The notes: a model not told the origin generated them from the letters alone. A DNA stretch of 64,000 nucleotides from Siphonodentalium dalli (GCA_032622095.1 CP136066.1:129115917-129179916); one strand, 5' to 3'. Counted from the first letter of the stretch, positions 34,390-45,440 are shown. Numbers and translations: made by a program.

Positions 34390-36120
34390 CACGGCCCCTT
34401 TATAATATACTAGCACGGTTAGCCCGCCACCGGCGGCGTTTGTCCGAAACATGACATTTTATGACATGTTTATTTTTTAATATTAATTTAATGTTTTTTA
34501 AATGTAATATATATTTTTTCTGATTTGTTTTTTAAATGTAATATATTTTTTTTCTGAATTTTTTAATTTTTTGTTTCTGGCGGAAAAATTTACCCGATGA
34601 AATCCCCCCTTCCTAGGAACGATCTTGGGTTTTTCAATATTTTACCCGATTTGACCTTGAATTGATCATTTTCAAGGTCAAGGTCATGTCGGGGTCACAA
34701 TATATAATTTGTGGGTACCCGTTTGAAGGTTAAGACTGACCCGATGAAAAATTCCCACGTTCCTGGGAACGACAGACATAAGAATGTTTCACACAATGCG
34801 ACGTCGACGATCCCCGTGTGTTTTTACACTTATATACGAAGTTTGAGCTCACCTAGGGCGGAAAAACTTACCCGATCCGCGTTCTTAGGAACACAACACG
34901 CTCCGCGTTCTTAGGAACACAACACACTCATGTCTATACACGCCCAGACCCAGAAGAGGTATGATTTTATTTAACCTGCACGTGGCCATTGAGCAGCCCC
35001 TGACAGAGGTTGTCCACCCTTACGAGATGGTCAATAGACCCCGCAAATTTAATCACGTCGCGAACCCCATCCTCGCAAAGAGCGGACAGTCAATTAATCC
35101 CGTTGTGAACGCCATCACCAACGCGATGTAATTTTGTTTGGTATCATGTGTTGCGTTCTAAAAATAGGAAAGCACTTGCGTAAATACGAAATTGTGAGTG
35201 TTGTAGAAATCTGATGCTATATTCGTGATTATCTGGGATGATTTCGGTATATACCGAAGGTATATACTGTAAAAACAAAGCGCGCCATCCGTGCTCGCAG
35301 GGAATAAATTTCGAGCGATAACGTTTGCGTGAATACGAGTGTTGGTTTGTAACCGGGATTTCTGAGAAGCATTATGCCTATAACCCCCCTATACCCCCCC
35401 CTAAGCCCTGACCTAAGTGTCATACATACTATAACAATGATGTTGTAAGAGCTCCAATAAATCTCCCTGCATAGGCAAGCACTCAATGTTCCCGTATATA
35501 ACTCTGCAGATGCTAATAACGTTGAATGGGAAACAGACGCTCTTTATAGAGATGCGTCAAAAACAAACGCTCATTAAATAATCACTTGATTAACCAACGC
35601 CGTGCCTTTGCGGTGATTTGAGATTGGAGAACGGGTGCTCTGAGCTTCTCAAAAAGGCGACCACGGTCGTGTCGGTGGGATTTGACACTTACATAGGAAG
35701 TTTGAGCTCAATCTGTACACGCGTTTTGGATTCTATGAAGTACCCACACACATATATACATATATATATACGAAGTCTCAAAATATATAGTATAGACTAG
35801 AAGGTGACCCGACTTCGTCCGGGCTTTGACCTTGAATTGTCCATTTTGAAGGTCAAGGTCAAGTGGGGTCACGATTTTACCAGTCCAAAAACACTGCCCG
35901 GACAAAAGTACCTGACAAACGTGCCCGTCGAAATCCATCCGGTTTTACCCGATTTGACCTTGAATTTATCATTTTGAAGGTCAAGGTCTGGTTGGGGTCA
36001 CGATTGGACCCGTCCAAAACAATCAGTGGACAAAAGTAACCCCACGTATCAAATTTCGTCGAAATCCCATCAAAATTGGAGATTTGACCTTGAAGTTACC
36101 CGATTTCAAGGTATCTTCTG
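34390..36120 (+). repeat. Modules with inverted TTGACCTTGAA/AAGGTCAA motifs
   Basis: Four modules, near 34652, 35824, 35954 and 36082, read 'cccgatttgaccttgaattgatcattttgaaggtcaaggtca' with 'ggggtcacgatt' and 'cgtcgaaatcc'. Each has an inverted pair of extended AGGTCA half-sites (TCAAGGTCA is the classic monomeric site for ERR/SF-1-type nuclear receptors). 'CCGCGTTCTTAGGAACACAA' is duplicated in tandem at about 34877-34923. The intervening 35100-35750 holds 'gacacttatataggaagtttgagctca' phrases in two copies. No coding region was recognised. Confidence 0.6.
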
Positions 36121-36140
36121 CTGTGTTCATATAAGAAATG

Positions 36141-36280
36141 AACGGCGGTTTCAATGTGGTCATGGGATTTTGACCGCGAGAAAAATTCAGCAAACTGCAT
36201 GAACCCCGAAAGGGGTTCATGCGGAGTTTGCTGATTTTTTATCGCGGTCAAAACCCATGACCACGTTCAATCCGCCGTTT
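36141..36280. repeat. Near-perfect foldback, ~67-bp arms and GAAA loop
   Basis: The left arm, 36141-36207 (AACGGCGGTTTCAATGTGGT... to GAACCCC), pairs with the right arm, 36212-36280 (GGGGTTCATGC... to CCGCCGTTT), around GAAA at 36208-36211. A few mismatches and one or two unpaired bases interrupt it. Such a structure suggests a foldback MITE or a rearrangement-generated palindrome; no target duplication was recognised. Confidence 0.8.
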
Positions 36281-36329
36281 ATTATTTATATTTATATACT
36301 TACGCTCTTTAAAACACTTCTCCAAATAT

Positions 36330-36535
36330 GTCCGTTATTTCGTCAAAAACACTTTTTCAAATATCTCCGTTATTTCGTTTATAAAAATAATTTCCTATTT
36401 CTATATTTCGCTCTATATTTCGCCCTATTTCGATATTTCGTTGTATTTTCCTATTTCGATTTTTCGTACTATTTCGCTGTATTCTCATATTTCGCTTTTT
36501 CGTTGTATTTCATATTTCGATAATTCGCAATATTT
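36330..36535. repeat. Degenerate TATTTCG microsatellite-like tract
   Basis: The phrase tatttcg or a one-base variant recurs about 18 times in ~200 bp (cgctctatatttcgccct, atttcgatatttcgttg and so on). Two overlapping open frames here give Phe/Tyr-rich pseudo-membrane peptides, which are by-products of the repeat. Confidence 0.75.
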
Positions 36536-36760
36536 GACATATTATGTGATATGGGATTATATGATAACCAACATTATGATAGTCAATCGAACATTCCCGT
36601 GCCACCCGTGCTCGCGATTAGATGCCACTAGCCATCCAATCGTGATCTTTCGAACCTCGATTACATATTGTTTGCTATCAAATCCTTGGCGTATTGGCTG
36701 ACTAGATACTCAAGCAGTCGGTAATGTCCGACAATCCCCGGTGATTTCCGGGACCAATTT

Positions 36761-36821
36761 GTTCATAAACCTATGAACGACATTGGAAGTGACGTCACGT
36801 TACGTTCATAGGTTTATGAAC
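36761..36821. promoter_or_regulatory. Hairpin with 18-bp arms and a CRE in the loop
   Basis: GTTCATAAACCTATGAAC (36761-36778) and its exact reverse complement GTTCATAGGTTTATGAAC (36804-36821) flank a 25-bp loop with the palindrome GTGACGTCAC at 36789-36798. Each arm is itself nearly palindromic. It lies just upstream of the decayed multicopy gene at 37012, so it may be part of that repeat's control region; this is inference. Confidence 0.45.
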
Positions 36822-37011
36822 GCATTGAATAAGGGGGCGTGTCTACCGTAACGCTATGGGGAAATCGGAAGAGATATTAGGGGTATGTAAATATAACTAT
36901 ATGTTCCTTCTTTATTCAAAATATAGTATGATTATATGATAGCTATGTATTACAACTATTAAAATTGTTTGTACTTAAAAAATCCATATTTAAACTGTTT
37001 TGTTTCGTTAA

Positions 37012-39337
37012 ATGCAGTCATTTCGCAGTCTCTGTAGTGCCGAAACACAGGCATTTGTTTGGTCCAAATGTTCATTACTTGGAAAATAAAGCTTACTCAA
37101 GATTTTAATTCTGTCTGATGTCAAGAAGAATAGCATCGACCATTCCATTGTGCAGGGCGTGTGTCCACGTTTGGTTATAACACCATCACTGTTCGGACTT
37201 GGCATAGAAATGAACCATGTGTTTGTTTCCAAATGGCTAGTGAACGAGTGATCTCGGTTGCCAACGAAGAAGTTGATAGATACAAACAATCCATCAGTTA
37301 AACTGAAACGCCCAGTCAAATACTAACTGACTGTTTACCCAGTGCCTTGACTCAGTGGGTGGCCGATAATGTCGACCACAACATAGCAACTTTGGATGGC
37401 AGGGTGAACTGATGGGGAAATTATTGCAATTTCTACACCCATGAATACACCGCCACTGACCATGATATGTGATCATGAGACAAAAGAGATTGAGGGTTGA
37501 TGAGTTCGTGATTGATAAAGGAGTGACCATCCCTAAATATGTTGATGTTATTGACAATGAATTTCCAATATCAAACTGAAAACTCTTCTTCGTTTGGCCA
37601 CACCCTCCCATCTGATCAAAGCACGGATCGCATGTGGCCCTCAGGATGTTTTTTCAGTAAGAGTGAAACACCTAGTTTGAGCTGGTCAGGATTCATGCAA
37701 AGTGCTTGCTCGCTGGACAAACTGACCGCTGAGAAATCAGATGTTCTGTTCCGTCCCATCATTTACTCTACCCTCATGTATGTTGAGGAACATGTACGAA
37801 GATTTAACACCCAAACCCCATGTATCCCTTTCCACCAGATTTTGTGGTTCAAGGCGGTAAACACAATAACCTCTAAGTCAATGAACATAGTGTGTTGGCT
37901 CGGATGATTTCATACTGTAGTGAGCTTCATGGGGAGTAACGCCTTGATGATGAAGGGGTTGGTACAGTGACCCATGATATATTGAAAGGCAGTGTCGAGG
38001 GTCTTGCTTGGTCTCTACGTAGTTGATTATGCGCTTTTCAATAAGTTGATAGCTGAAGTTGTCCCAGTCGAGAAGGACGTCAGTTCTGCAGACAATGAAT
38101 TGATATGGCAACAAGATGGCACAGCAGCATCACAAGTGAAACAGGCTGATGTCCACGTTTAATAATGTTGGCGAAAACCCTAATTGGCAAAGGCTCAGAC
38201 TGATTTCGTTCTAGAAGGCGAATATCCACAGACGGGAATTGAGACCATTCTTGGTAGCGAAGCTCTTCTCCATAGAGTGAAGTGGATAAAAAACTCAACA
38301 TACAAGGATGTAGCCATGCATTATCTGACGTAAGTCCGAACAATGTATGGCTCGAATGCATCGTGTTCGATGGTTCGTTCTATTAAAGATCACGGGTACA
38401 GCCGGCGATCTGCAAAACGTGCCGACGTTCGGGTCACTGAAACAGTGAGCCACAATAACCAGTACATTTTCCTCCCAAATGAGAGAAACAAAATTCAGTT
38501 CATCAAATTGAGGGGCGCCTCTTATCAGATAATGGGCACGCAGTTCATTCTGAGAGTTTCTCGTGCCCTAGAGTTTGAATCGCATGGAACAAATATCATG
38601 GTTATCACGGATGAAACAGATTTGATTCTTCTTTTGAATTTCACTGGAAATCGAACATGGCCGAAAATCTGATGCTCGGAAATCTGCCAAAGATGGTGCT
38701 GCCATATAGCGATTCGGCGACACCATGCGCAAGGCTGGATAGTTCACAACTTCCCATATCCTGTTTGCACATGTATGTGGATGCTGTGATACCACCTCTG
38801 CATTATTCGGACATAGGAACACGAGTATGCTCAGAAAGTCTGCTGAAATTAGCAAAATATTACTCATGCAGGAGTCTAGTGCACATCAGAAACCATCGGC
38901 GAGGTCGACATGCAGCTTTACCTTGTGTGTGGTGGTAAGAAAGAAGAATAACTAAATACACTTCGCCATGCGAAGTTTGACATGGTATCTTCTAGCAAGA
39001 CTGCGTTAGAGACCAAAAACTCCTACCAACAGAAAGAGCGGCATACTATCACAGTCTCAGAGTTCATCTGCCGGTCATGAATCGGAGAACACTGAATAAC
39101 GACGTATTGAATCATGAGATATGGGGCTGGGGACTTCGTTTCGTGGAACTTGCCCAGTTATGACTGACCAGAATGAAGCCCAAGACGTATTGCTGAAGTT
39201 GGTACAGTGCAAATGTAAGATGACACAAACAAAACATGTGATATGTGTGCACATGTCGCAAACATGGTCTCAAATGTGTTATCGCTTGTAGAGAGGGCTG
39301 CATTAATTTCAAAGAAATACTGGTAGGAGATGACTAG
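37012..39337 (+). pseudogene. Broken copy of a multicopy invertebrate gene family
   Basis: Blocks in several frames on the plus strand follow one order. They are ITPSLFGLGIEMNHVF (from ~37170); ADNVDHNIATLDG (37362-37400); SLSWSGFMQ (~37675); IIYSTLMYVEEHVRRFNTQT then PFHQILWFKA (~37760-37855); FHTVVSFMGSNALMMKGL after a shift (~37910); IMVITDETDLILLLNF (~38600); CDTTSALFGHRNTSMLRK (38785-38835); LNTLRHAKFD (~38960); LPTERAAYYHSLRVHLPVMN (~39030); IWGWGLRF (~39118); and CRKHGLKC-VIACREGC-IN (39254-39305), ending at TAG 39335. I know this as an abundant, uncharacterised family in mollusc, cnidarian and arthropod genomes with a D-T-D motif and a CXC-like cysteine-rich end. Its function is unknown. 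Many stops and frameshifts show it is dead. Confidence 0.7.
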
Positions 39338-39339
39338 GA

Positions 39340-39776
39340 TGAGGTTTGAGTACATTGTATATTGATATATCTGATACACAAGTGCCGAAATTATGACTCA
39401 TTTCCATATTCTGGTCATCACTGGCCGATTTCTATCAAAATAAAAAATACATAATTGTCATTTTTGTGGTCATTTTTGTGGTCATCTTTCTGGCCATCTT
39501 TCTGGCTCCCTGGGACCGATATTTGGTCAATGTGACTCCTGTGGAATCTTCTGTCAAATGTGATGACGTTTCTTCGAAAGCAATCTCATTATCTCTGCCT
39601 GATAAAGGACTATTAAATGCTGTTTTGGGAATATTTTTCATTTTTGGCCGTCATCTTGAATTTTCCCCCAAGGCGGATTTTAGATATGTTATTCTCAATA
39701 CTCTTCCACACAAAATGATACCAAAACCAGCTTTATAACAATTTTTTCTAGGTTCAACCTCCCGAAGACCACACTA
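39340..39776. other. Stretch with one unassigned open frame
   Basis: An ATG-initiated 90-codon frame at 39466-39738 (+) begins with a hydrophobic IFVVIFLAIFLAP segment made by a 'tttctggccatc / tttgtggtcatc' triplet repeat. The rest (NVTPVESSVKCDDVSS...) resembles no family I know and no splice context supports it. It is probably not a gene. Confidence 0.3.
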
Positions 39777-40759
39777 CAGTGCAAAGGTTATACATGAAGC
39801 AGTCATATTTAACTGACAAGTGTACATGTGTGTATATGGGCTACTAGTATAAGTACAGTAAATTAATTTTGTTTTCTTTAATTAGGCTACACTTAATTTT
39901 TATAAATTTGAAAAATAGACCAACATTCTATTATGGAACTTCAGTCAGATAAATACGTATTATTTCCAATACTGCATTATTAAGACACACCCAACTATAT
40001 TTGCAACTGTAACGTTTACTCCGGCGATTTGCATTGGAAGAAAACCCGATTAATTTAGCACAATTCTAATCAGTCCATATCCGGTCTATTAAATTGCAAA
40101 GCCACATAAAGGAATCATGTGGTCGCTTTTATTCAATGGATGTATAACCGTGTCCATTTACAGTAATTTAAGTGAATAAAACCCCTGATTGGGAACTTGT
40201 TAATTGCCGTTATTTTTGCACGCATCTGTATCTCTCAAATGCCAGGTGCCCGCGAATTAAGTCAGCATTATTCAGAAATTGGGCACAAGAACTGTGTAGC
40301 AATCGACATTCAAAGTTGTTTGCTACATCGTAACCGTTGTTTGAGTGAACATGATTACATGTCACTTTCTCCGCGATATTCCCTTTCAAGTTTCATCAAA
40401 AGTCCACTGGCATGATGCCGCGGCTTTGTCTTTATAGTAACTATTGAAAAGATTTGAACATAAATACTTAGGTTCATAAAATCTTTGCGGGCGAAAAATA
40501 CCTTACCACGCACAAACGCTCTTTATTTTTCATTCTGAAGAAAATTCTGGCCCCGATTTTTATACATTAAATGGCTGGCAGTAAATTCCAAAAGGAGGCC
40601 CACATGGGTGGATGTAGTCAATGTAATTTCAAACCAAATAATAATTTAAATTAGTGTAAATGTTTTTTTTTTATTTAAACAAGAGAAATCAGAACATCAC
40701 AATAACAAATATTTAAACAGGAACAAACAGTTCAAAGGAGGACGGATGCGACAACAAGT
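39777..40759 (+). repeat. Duplicated segment, copy 1
   Basis: This runs from CAGTGCAAAGGTTATAC to GATGCGACAACAAGT and recurs at 49220-52635 with high identity over 'ttaattaggctacactt...', 'ctccggcgatttgcattgg', 'cccctgattgggaacttgttaat', 'caaatgccaggt' and 'ccaaaaggaggcccacatggg'. Copy 2 carries a ~2.3-kb insertion and a different ~300 bp after 'gcattggaaga'. Open frames inside (LIAVIFARICISQMPG...) are shared by both copies but resemble no known protein. Confidence 0.8.
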
Positions 40760-40805
40760 GTTCGTGGCGAATATTCACTTCTAGCGCGACACTCGGTCTG
40801 TCAAC

Positions 40806-40925
40806 ATGTCGAGACCTATGGATATCGATGTCGACTCTAAAATCAGTGCAGCGGTCAAAGAATCTCAAACAGACCTGCTTAACAAGTTAACCGTGCTGAT
40901 CGATAGCAAATTATATAATTTTTAA
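40806..40925 (+). pseudogene. Short ORF resembling the N-terminus of a gag-like protein
   Basis: ATG at 40806 opens MSRPMDIDVDSKISAAVKES, then QTDLLNKLTVLIDSKLYNF and TAA. The amphipathic start with alternating Leu and 'AAVKES...LL..L..LID..L' is like N-termini of retroelement or domesticated gag-like ORFs. It stops exactly where the A/T-rich foldback unit at 40905 begins, so it looks truncated by that insertion. Family assignment is weak. Confidence 0.3.
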
Positions 40926-41284
40926 AATTATAATTAATTTTTCCTTAAGGAAACTGAACTATATGGATTATTATCTCCGGCCTTGTGTTATCAGGAGGGT
41001 TAAAATTTATTGTCCGTTTATTGCCTACTCCGGTCAATTGGCTCTCGGATTAGCCACGCATGAATGCATCCCGTGTAACTCCCGCGTTCTAACAATTAAT
41101 CTAGCCAGTTTTATTTCCGACTTAATCATAAGATTTGCGAGTCGCAGGGTTGGGAATGGCACTGCCATGGGAGGGATCTATGATAGTTCAGTTTCGGGCT
41201 TCCCTTATGGAAAAATTTATTATAATTTAAAAAATTATATTTTTCCACCAAGGAGAAGCCCTTCAACTGAACTATATGGATTAT
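40905..41284. repeat. Foldback with 18-bp direct repeats at its ends
   Basis: CTGAACTATATGGATTAT occurs at 40954-40971 and 41265-41282. Each copy is preceded by 'ttataattt...tttttcc...aagga'. Between them, ATAGTTCAGTTTCGGGCTTC (from ~41194) is inverted as GAAGCCCTTCAACTGAACTA (to ~41275), giving a hairpin with ~25-bp arms. The layout suggests a small element inserted twice, or a partial duplication. Confidence 0.55.
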
Positions 41285-42054
41285 AATGCAAGCCCAGGAG
41301 GAGGCAACGAGCAATAAATTTAATATCCCAGTTTGACGGGAATGTACTCTTCCAAAACAGATATCATGTAAATGTGATTTAGTCATGAATCAGCTTTGAT
41401 ATGTTATGTGAAAGAGCTCATAAATTCAGATTCCAGCATTGCTCAAGCTTGTACCTCCCCCCTTGTTTTTTGGAAGAAACATCCCAGGCAGTGCCATACC
41501 ATACGTGCCAGCTACTAGTAGAAACCGAGCAAGTAGAGACTTCTTCTTCTGCTGCTTTCTTCTCATCTTCTTCTCGTTTCATGTGATGAGAGTGATGTCT
41601 GTATTTATATCTTCCCAAATAGAAAGCGCTATTGACGGTACGCGACAGCGAGTCTTCCCCACACAGAACAGCCTCCAAAGGCTCGGGTGCTATTGTCCCG
41701 GAGGATTGGTTGCCCGAATCTCAGAGAACGGCACCCTGCCTGCCACGGTCTGCTGATGCAGGACCAGGGGGCCCGAACTGGTACAGCCCGAGGTAAAGAC
41801 TGGTACAGTTGTGTAAAGTTTGTGTAATTCATTGTAACAAGATTTGACACATATCATGTGATGAAGTTTTTACAAGAGATCGACCTGTGTCATTTCCATA
41901 CACAAAGCGAGTTCCCTAGGAACGACAGAATCCTCGACCGACAGTGGGAACCACCGTCGGCCCGAGATCCTTGCTCATCGTCGTCAAAGCCATCAGACGC
42001 CAGGAGAATTATAGAAAGCATGTCAGGATCGACGCCAGCAACAGACACTACTGC
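41285..42054. other. Stretch with short unassigned open frames
   Basis: Open frames of 60-105 codons lie on both strands. None resembles a family I know. A CTTCTTCTTCTGCTGCTTTC tract at 41541-41580 gives Glu/Lys-rich or Phe-rich peptides. No splice sites support an exon. Confidence 0.3.
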
Positions 42055-42680
42055 ACACATAACCCATTAAAATCTCATTAAAATCCCATTAAATATCATA
42101 AATCCATTACTTTATGCCATTAATTCTCGTAACAAAAAAAAATAATGGGTTTCCCAGAACCCATTAAAAACCATTACATTTTGTTATTTTAATGGCCAAT
42201 ACTGCCCTATTTCCCATTAATCATCAACCATGTATTGTAGCCCATTAGATGCCCTTAAAATTTGTAAAGACTATAATTTAATGGCCATAGTCTCTAATAG
42301 TTTAATGGCTATTATCCATCTATTATATGTATATGAGTGTTTAATGGCCATTAATTAAGTATTTTGATAAATTGATACCCACCACTGCCCATAACTGTTG
42401 TACCCATGATGGTTAATGGCCATTATTATATAAAAGTATGATTTGAAAACTTGTTGCTCATTAATTATATGTTAATGACCATTACTTTAATATATGCATT
42501 TGGGTGTTTAATGGCCATTATCTAATCATTTTGAAAAATTAATGGCTATCACCTCAATAGTGCTGGTGTTTAATGCCCATTAACTTAGTAATAAACAAAT
42601 TAAGGGCCCTAGATGATGGTTAATGGCCATTAACATATAATTGGAAAAATGAATGCCCATCAAACTCATTAAGAACTGAA
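42055..42680. repeat. Cluster of TTAATGGCCATTAA palindromic motifs
   Basis: In ~600 bp the palindrome TTAATGGCCATTAA or a one- or two-base variant (ttaatggctatta, ttaatgcccatta, ttaatgaccatta) recurs about ten to twelve times at irregular 30-70 bp spacing. A CCCATTAAAATC-rich part precedes it at 42061-42170. There are no open frames. It may be the subterminal zone of a DNA transposon or an array of palindromic binding sites. Confidence 0.75.
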
Positions 42681-42684
42681 AGTT

Positions 42685-42809
42685 TGCTTCCTGTATTTCT
42701 AGATATGATTGATGTATGAAAGCAGGTTGCAGTGCGTAGCGCTGAAGCGCTCCTTACATAACTTTGTCAGACCAACCTGATTTCATAACGCATGGAAATA
42801 CAGGAAGCA
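42685..42809. repeat. Inverted repeat, 15-bp perfect arms
   Basis: TGCTTCCTGTATTTC (42685-42699) is inverted exactly as GAAATACAGGAAGCA (42795-42809). Near the centre lies AGCGCTGAAGCGCT, two copies of the palindrome AGCGCT. This 125-bp unit directly follows the TTAATGGCCATTAA cluster and could be a small MITE. Confidence 0.6.
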
Positions 42810-43880
42810 TTATTTATATTTACACACCAAAAAGAACATTCAATGGAAATTGGTTTCGAATATTGAATAAAATGAATGATTTGCAGAGCCGATTTGCACC
42901 ATTTTCTAGTGAAAAATAGAATGTTGAAAGCGACAGGCGCGTTGTTAACGTAATTCCTACGTTACACCTGTGAAGCAGGTGTCACTTCTTTCACACTTTA
43001 CGCATTACAGTTGCTCCATCAGCTAATCAGTTCCTGAAGACTTGATTCAGTCTCGGTACCAGAAGTGGAGGTACAATGTAGAAGTGTAAATATTATTAAT
43101 TAACACCCCCATCTTATTGGAATAGGAAAATTGATGTTCATCACTTTCCAAATGTGGTTTCTTTTAGATTCTAATGAAATAAATTGGAATGTACAAGTTG
43201 TGCCTGTGCAACTTAAGCTTGTTAAACTGCTTTTATATATAAAATACCAATACAACCCAAATGCAAAACAGTTTTCATGGATAGAAATGGAATCATGTCT
43301 GATGATCAGTGTGTTTTATTAATTAGATAATTTGATATATATGATATACACTATAGCTATATTAATATGTGATGTCACGAATAGTATATTCAAACTAAAG
43401 CCGCCAGGGCGACTGGGACGCTCACCTGACATGCGTCCGTACTATATGCCTGTTTTCAAGAGAAGAAACTAATACGAGCCTTAGTAACTTTACGATATAT
43501 AATATATAGACTATACGATAAAATGTGATATAGTGTCACTTGATTGGGGGCTGAATTTATCGAGCAAGCACTTTCATAACGATATTAGTCACAGGCTTGT
43601 CACCAGAGGTACTGGCGCACATTAAGTTACCAAACCACTCATTTTCAACAAATATCAGTTCCACAGTGACACACAATATTTTCAAAAGATGCGTCAGCAA
43701 ATGGGTTTAAATGTTATGGCCTTGGGTCTAATTAATGTTGAGGTGGTTTCAACAGAAGTTCTACTCCCCCATAGATATTGCAGATCAAATTTGAGCCCGC
43801 TTGACTGCTGAGATATAAAACCAAATTAATTAAATTAAATTTTTTTTTTTTTTTGAGAAATGAGCTGAAAAGCCCAGAAA
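42810..43880. other. Non-coding stretch, no gene recognised
   Basis: AT-rich, with no protein similarity or tandem structure. A poly-T run near 43840-43855 precedes the family A head at 43883. Confidence 0.35.
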
Positions 43881-43882
43881 AA

Positions 43883-44938
43883 AATGAAAGTGTCAATGAC
43901 ACTGTAGCTCAACTTGGAAAGGGAATAATTTAATATATTACAGTCAATGGAGCGATTAGGAATGTGGAAAGTTGAATGTCTAATACTAGTTTATAGACAT
44001 GAAGAGAAAAGTAAAATCCAAGATGGCTGCTGGCGGCCATGTTTTCGGCCGAATGACCCCAAAATGAGTCGTTCCCATCTACATGTCATCGTTAACATCA
44101 ATGACAAATTTTATGACGATCAGACTAAAGGTACGACCTGTAGCCCATGCTAAAGAATTTAGTCATACAAAGAGTAAAATCCAAGATGGCTGCTGGCGGC
44201 CATGTTTTTTGGCCGATTGACCCCAAAATGACTCGTTCCAATCTACATGTCATTGTTAACATCCATGACAAATTTTATGATGATCAGACTAAAGGTACGA
44301 CCTGTAGCCCGTGCTAAAGAATTTAGTCATACAAAGAGTAAAATCCAAGATGGCTGCTGGCGGCCACGTTTTTTTCGCCAAATGACCCCAAAATTACTCG
44401 TTCCCATCTACATATCAACATTAACATCCAGGACAAATTTCATGATGATCAGACGAATAGTACGACCTGTGGCCCGTGCTAATGGATTAAATTTTGAAAT
44501 CCAAGATGGCCGCTGGCGGCCATGTTTTTTGTCCGAATGACCCCAAAATGACTCGTTCCCATTTACATTCCAATTTCAACAGCCATGAAAAATTTATGAT
44601 GATCAGACTAAAGGTACGACCTGTAGCCCGTGCTAAAGGATTTAGTCATACAAAGAGTAAAATCCAAGATGGCTGCTGGCGACCATGTTTTTCGGCCGAA
44701 TGACCCCAAAATTACTCGTTCCCATCTACATGTCATTGTTAACATCCATGACAAATTTTATGATGATCAGACTAAAGGTACGACCTTTAGCCCATGCTAA
44801 AGAATTTAGTCATACAAAGAGTAAAATCCAAGATGGCTGCTGGCGGCCATGTTTTTTGGCTGATTGACCCCAAAATGACTCGTTCCAATCTACATGTCAT
44901 TGTTAACATCCATGACAAATTTTATGATGTTGTATCAG
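43883..44938 (+). repeat. Family A array, 3'-truncated
   Basis: The head AATGAAAGTGTCAATGACAC starts at 43883 and is followed by about six ~163-bp modules that match 20941-22884 and 57719-60852. The array breaks off in a module at 'aaattttatgatg' (44938), and unrelated sequence follows. The microsatellite and terminal hairpin are missing. Confidence 0.8.
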
Positions 44939-45059
44939 GCATGAAATTTTTAACTGTTTAAATTTTGTATCATAGTAGGGGGTCAAAACTCCACCCCCTC
45001 TAGACTCCCACTCCCTCAAATATTGCCCCCAACAGGCTGCTTAGAAATCAATATTATTA

Positions 45060-45440
45060 TACCAGTACCAAACAGCATAGAGGAGAGTTAAATCTCTTAT
45101 CTCTGCCCCTATTAGAACAAATGTGAATCCCCAACTATGAGACCCATTCATCTAGTAATATTAAGAATTACTATGGAGGGAAAAAGTTATGGCCCTGGCT
45201 TCGCACCTATTTGATCTGATGAACTTATTTGAACAAATCTGATTGTGAATCACCTAGGGAACATGCACACCAAAATATATAAACACATTTGGTTTTTAAT
45301 ATGGAGAAGAAAACAATTGTAGATAGACGGATGGATAGACATCTCAACAGACAGACGGATAGAAGGACCGCCTGACAAACAGAAGACAAATTCTATCAAA
45401 TATAGCCCCCAATTTTTCTTCACCTGGATAAGTGGTGGTT
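45060..45440 (+). repeat. Family G modules with GGAC-type tract
   Basis: Modules read 'ggagggaaaaagttatggccctggcttcgcacc', 'gatgaacttatttgaacaaatctg' and 'tgaatcacctaggga', then a GGATGGATAGAC...ACAGACGGATAG tract near 45330-45370 and an end 'caaatatagcccccaatttttcttcacctggataagt'. A similar end occurs at 29150-29180. Confidence 0.6.

Noticed and set aside
36257-36523. Phe/Tyr-rich frame resembling a membrane protein
   Set aside because: Generated by the TATTTCG repeat; two overlapping frames show the same composition.
37012-39337. Treating the 37-39 kb motifs as an intact gene with introns
   Set aside because: Frame changes occur inside motif blocks without splice consensus and stops are frequent, so decay fits better.
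39466-39738. 90-codon plus-strand frame with an N-terminal hydrophobic run
   Set aside because: The hydrophobic part comes from a 'ttttgtggtcatc' repeat and the rest has no recognisable domain or splice context.
41418-41756. Overlapping frames with EEDEKKAAEEE or FFFCCFLLIFF
   Set aside because: Produced by a CTTCTTCTTCTGCTGC tract; no supporting structure on either side.
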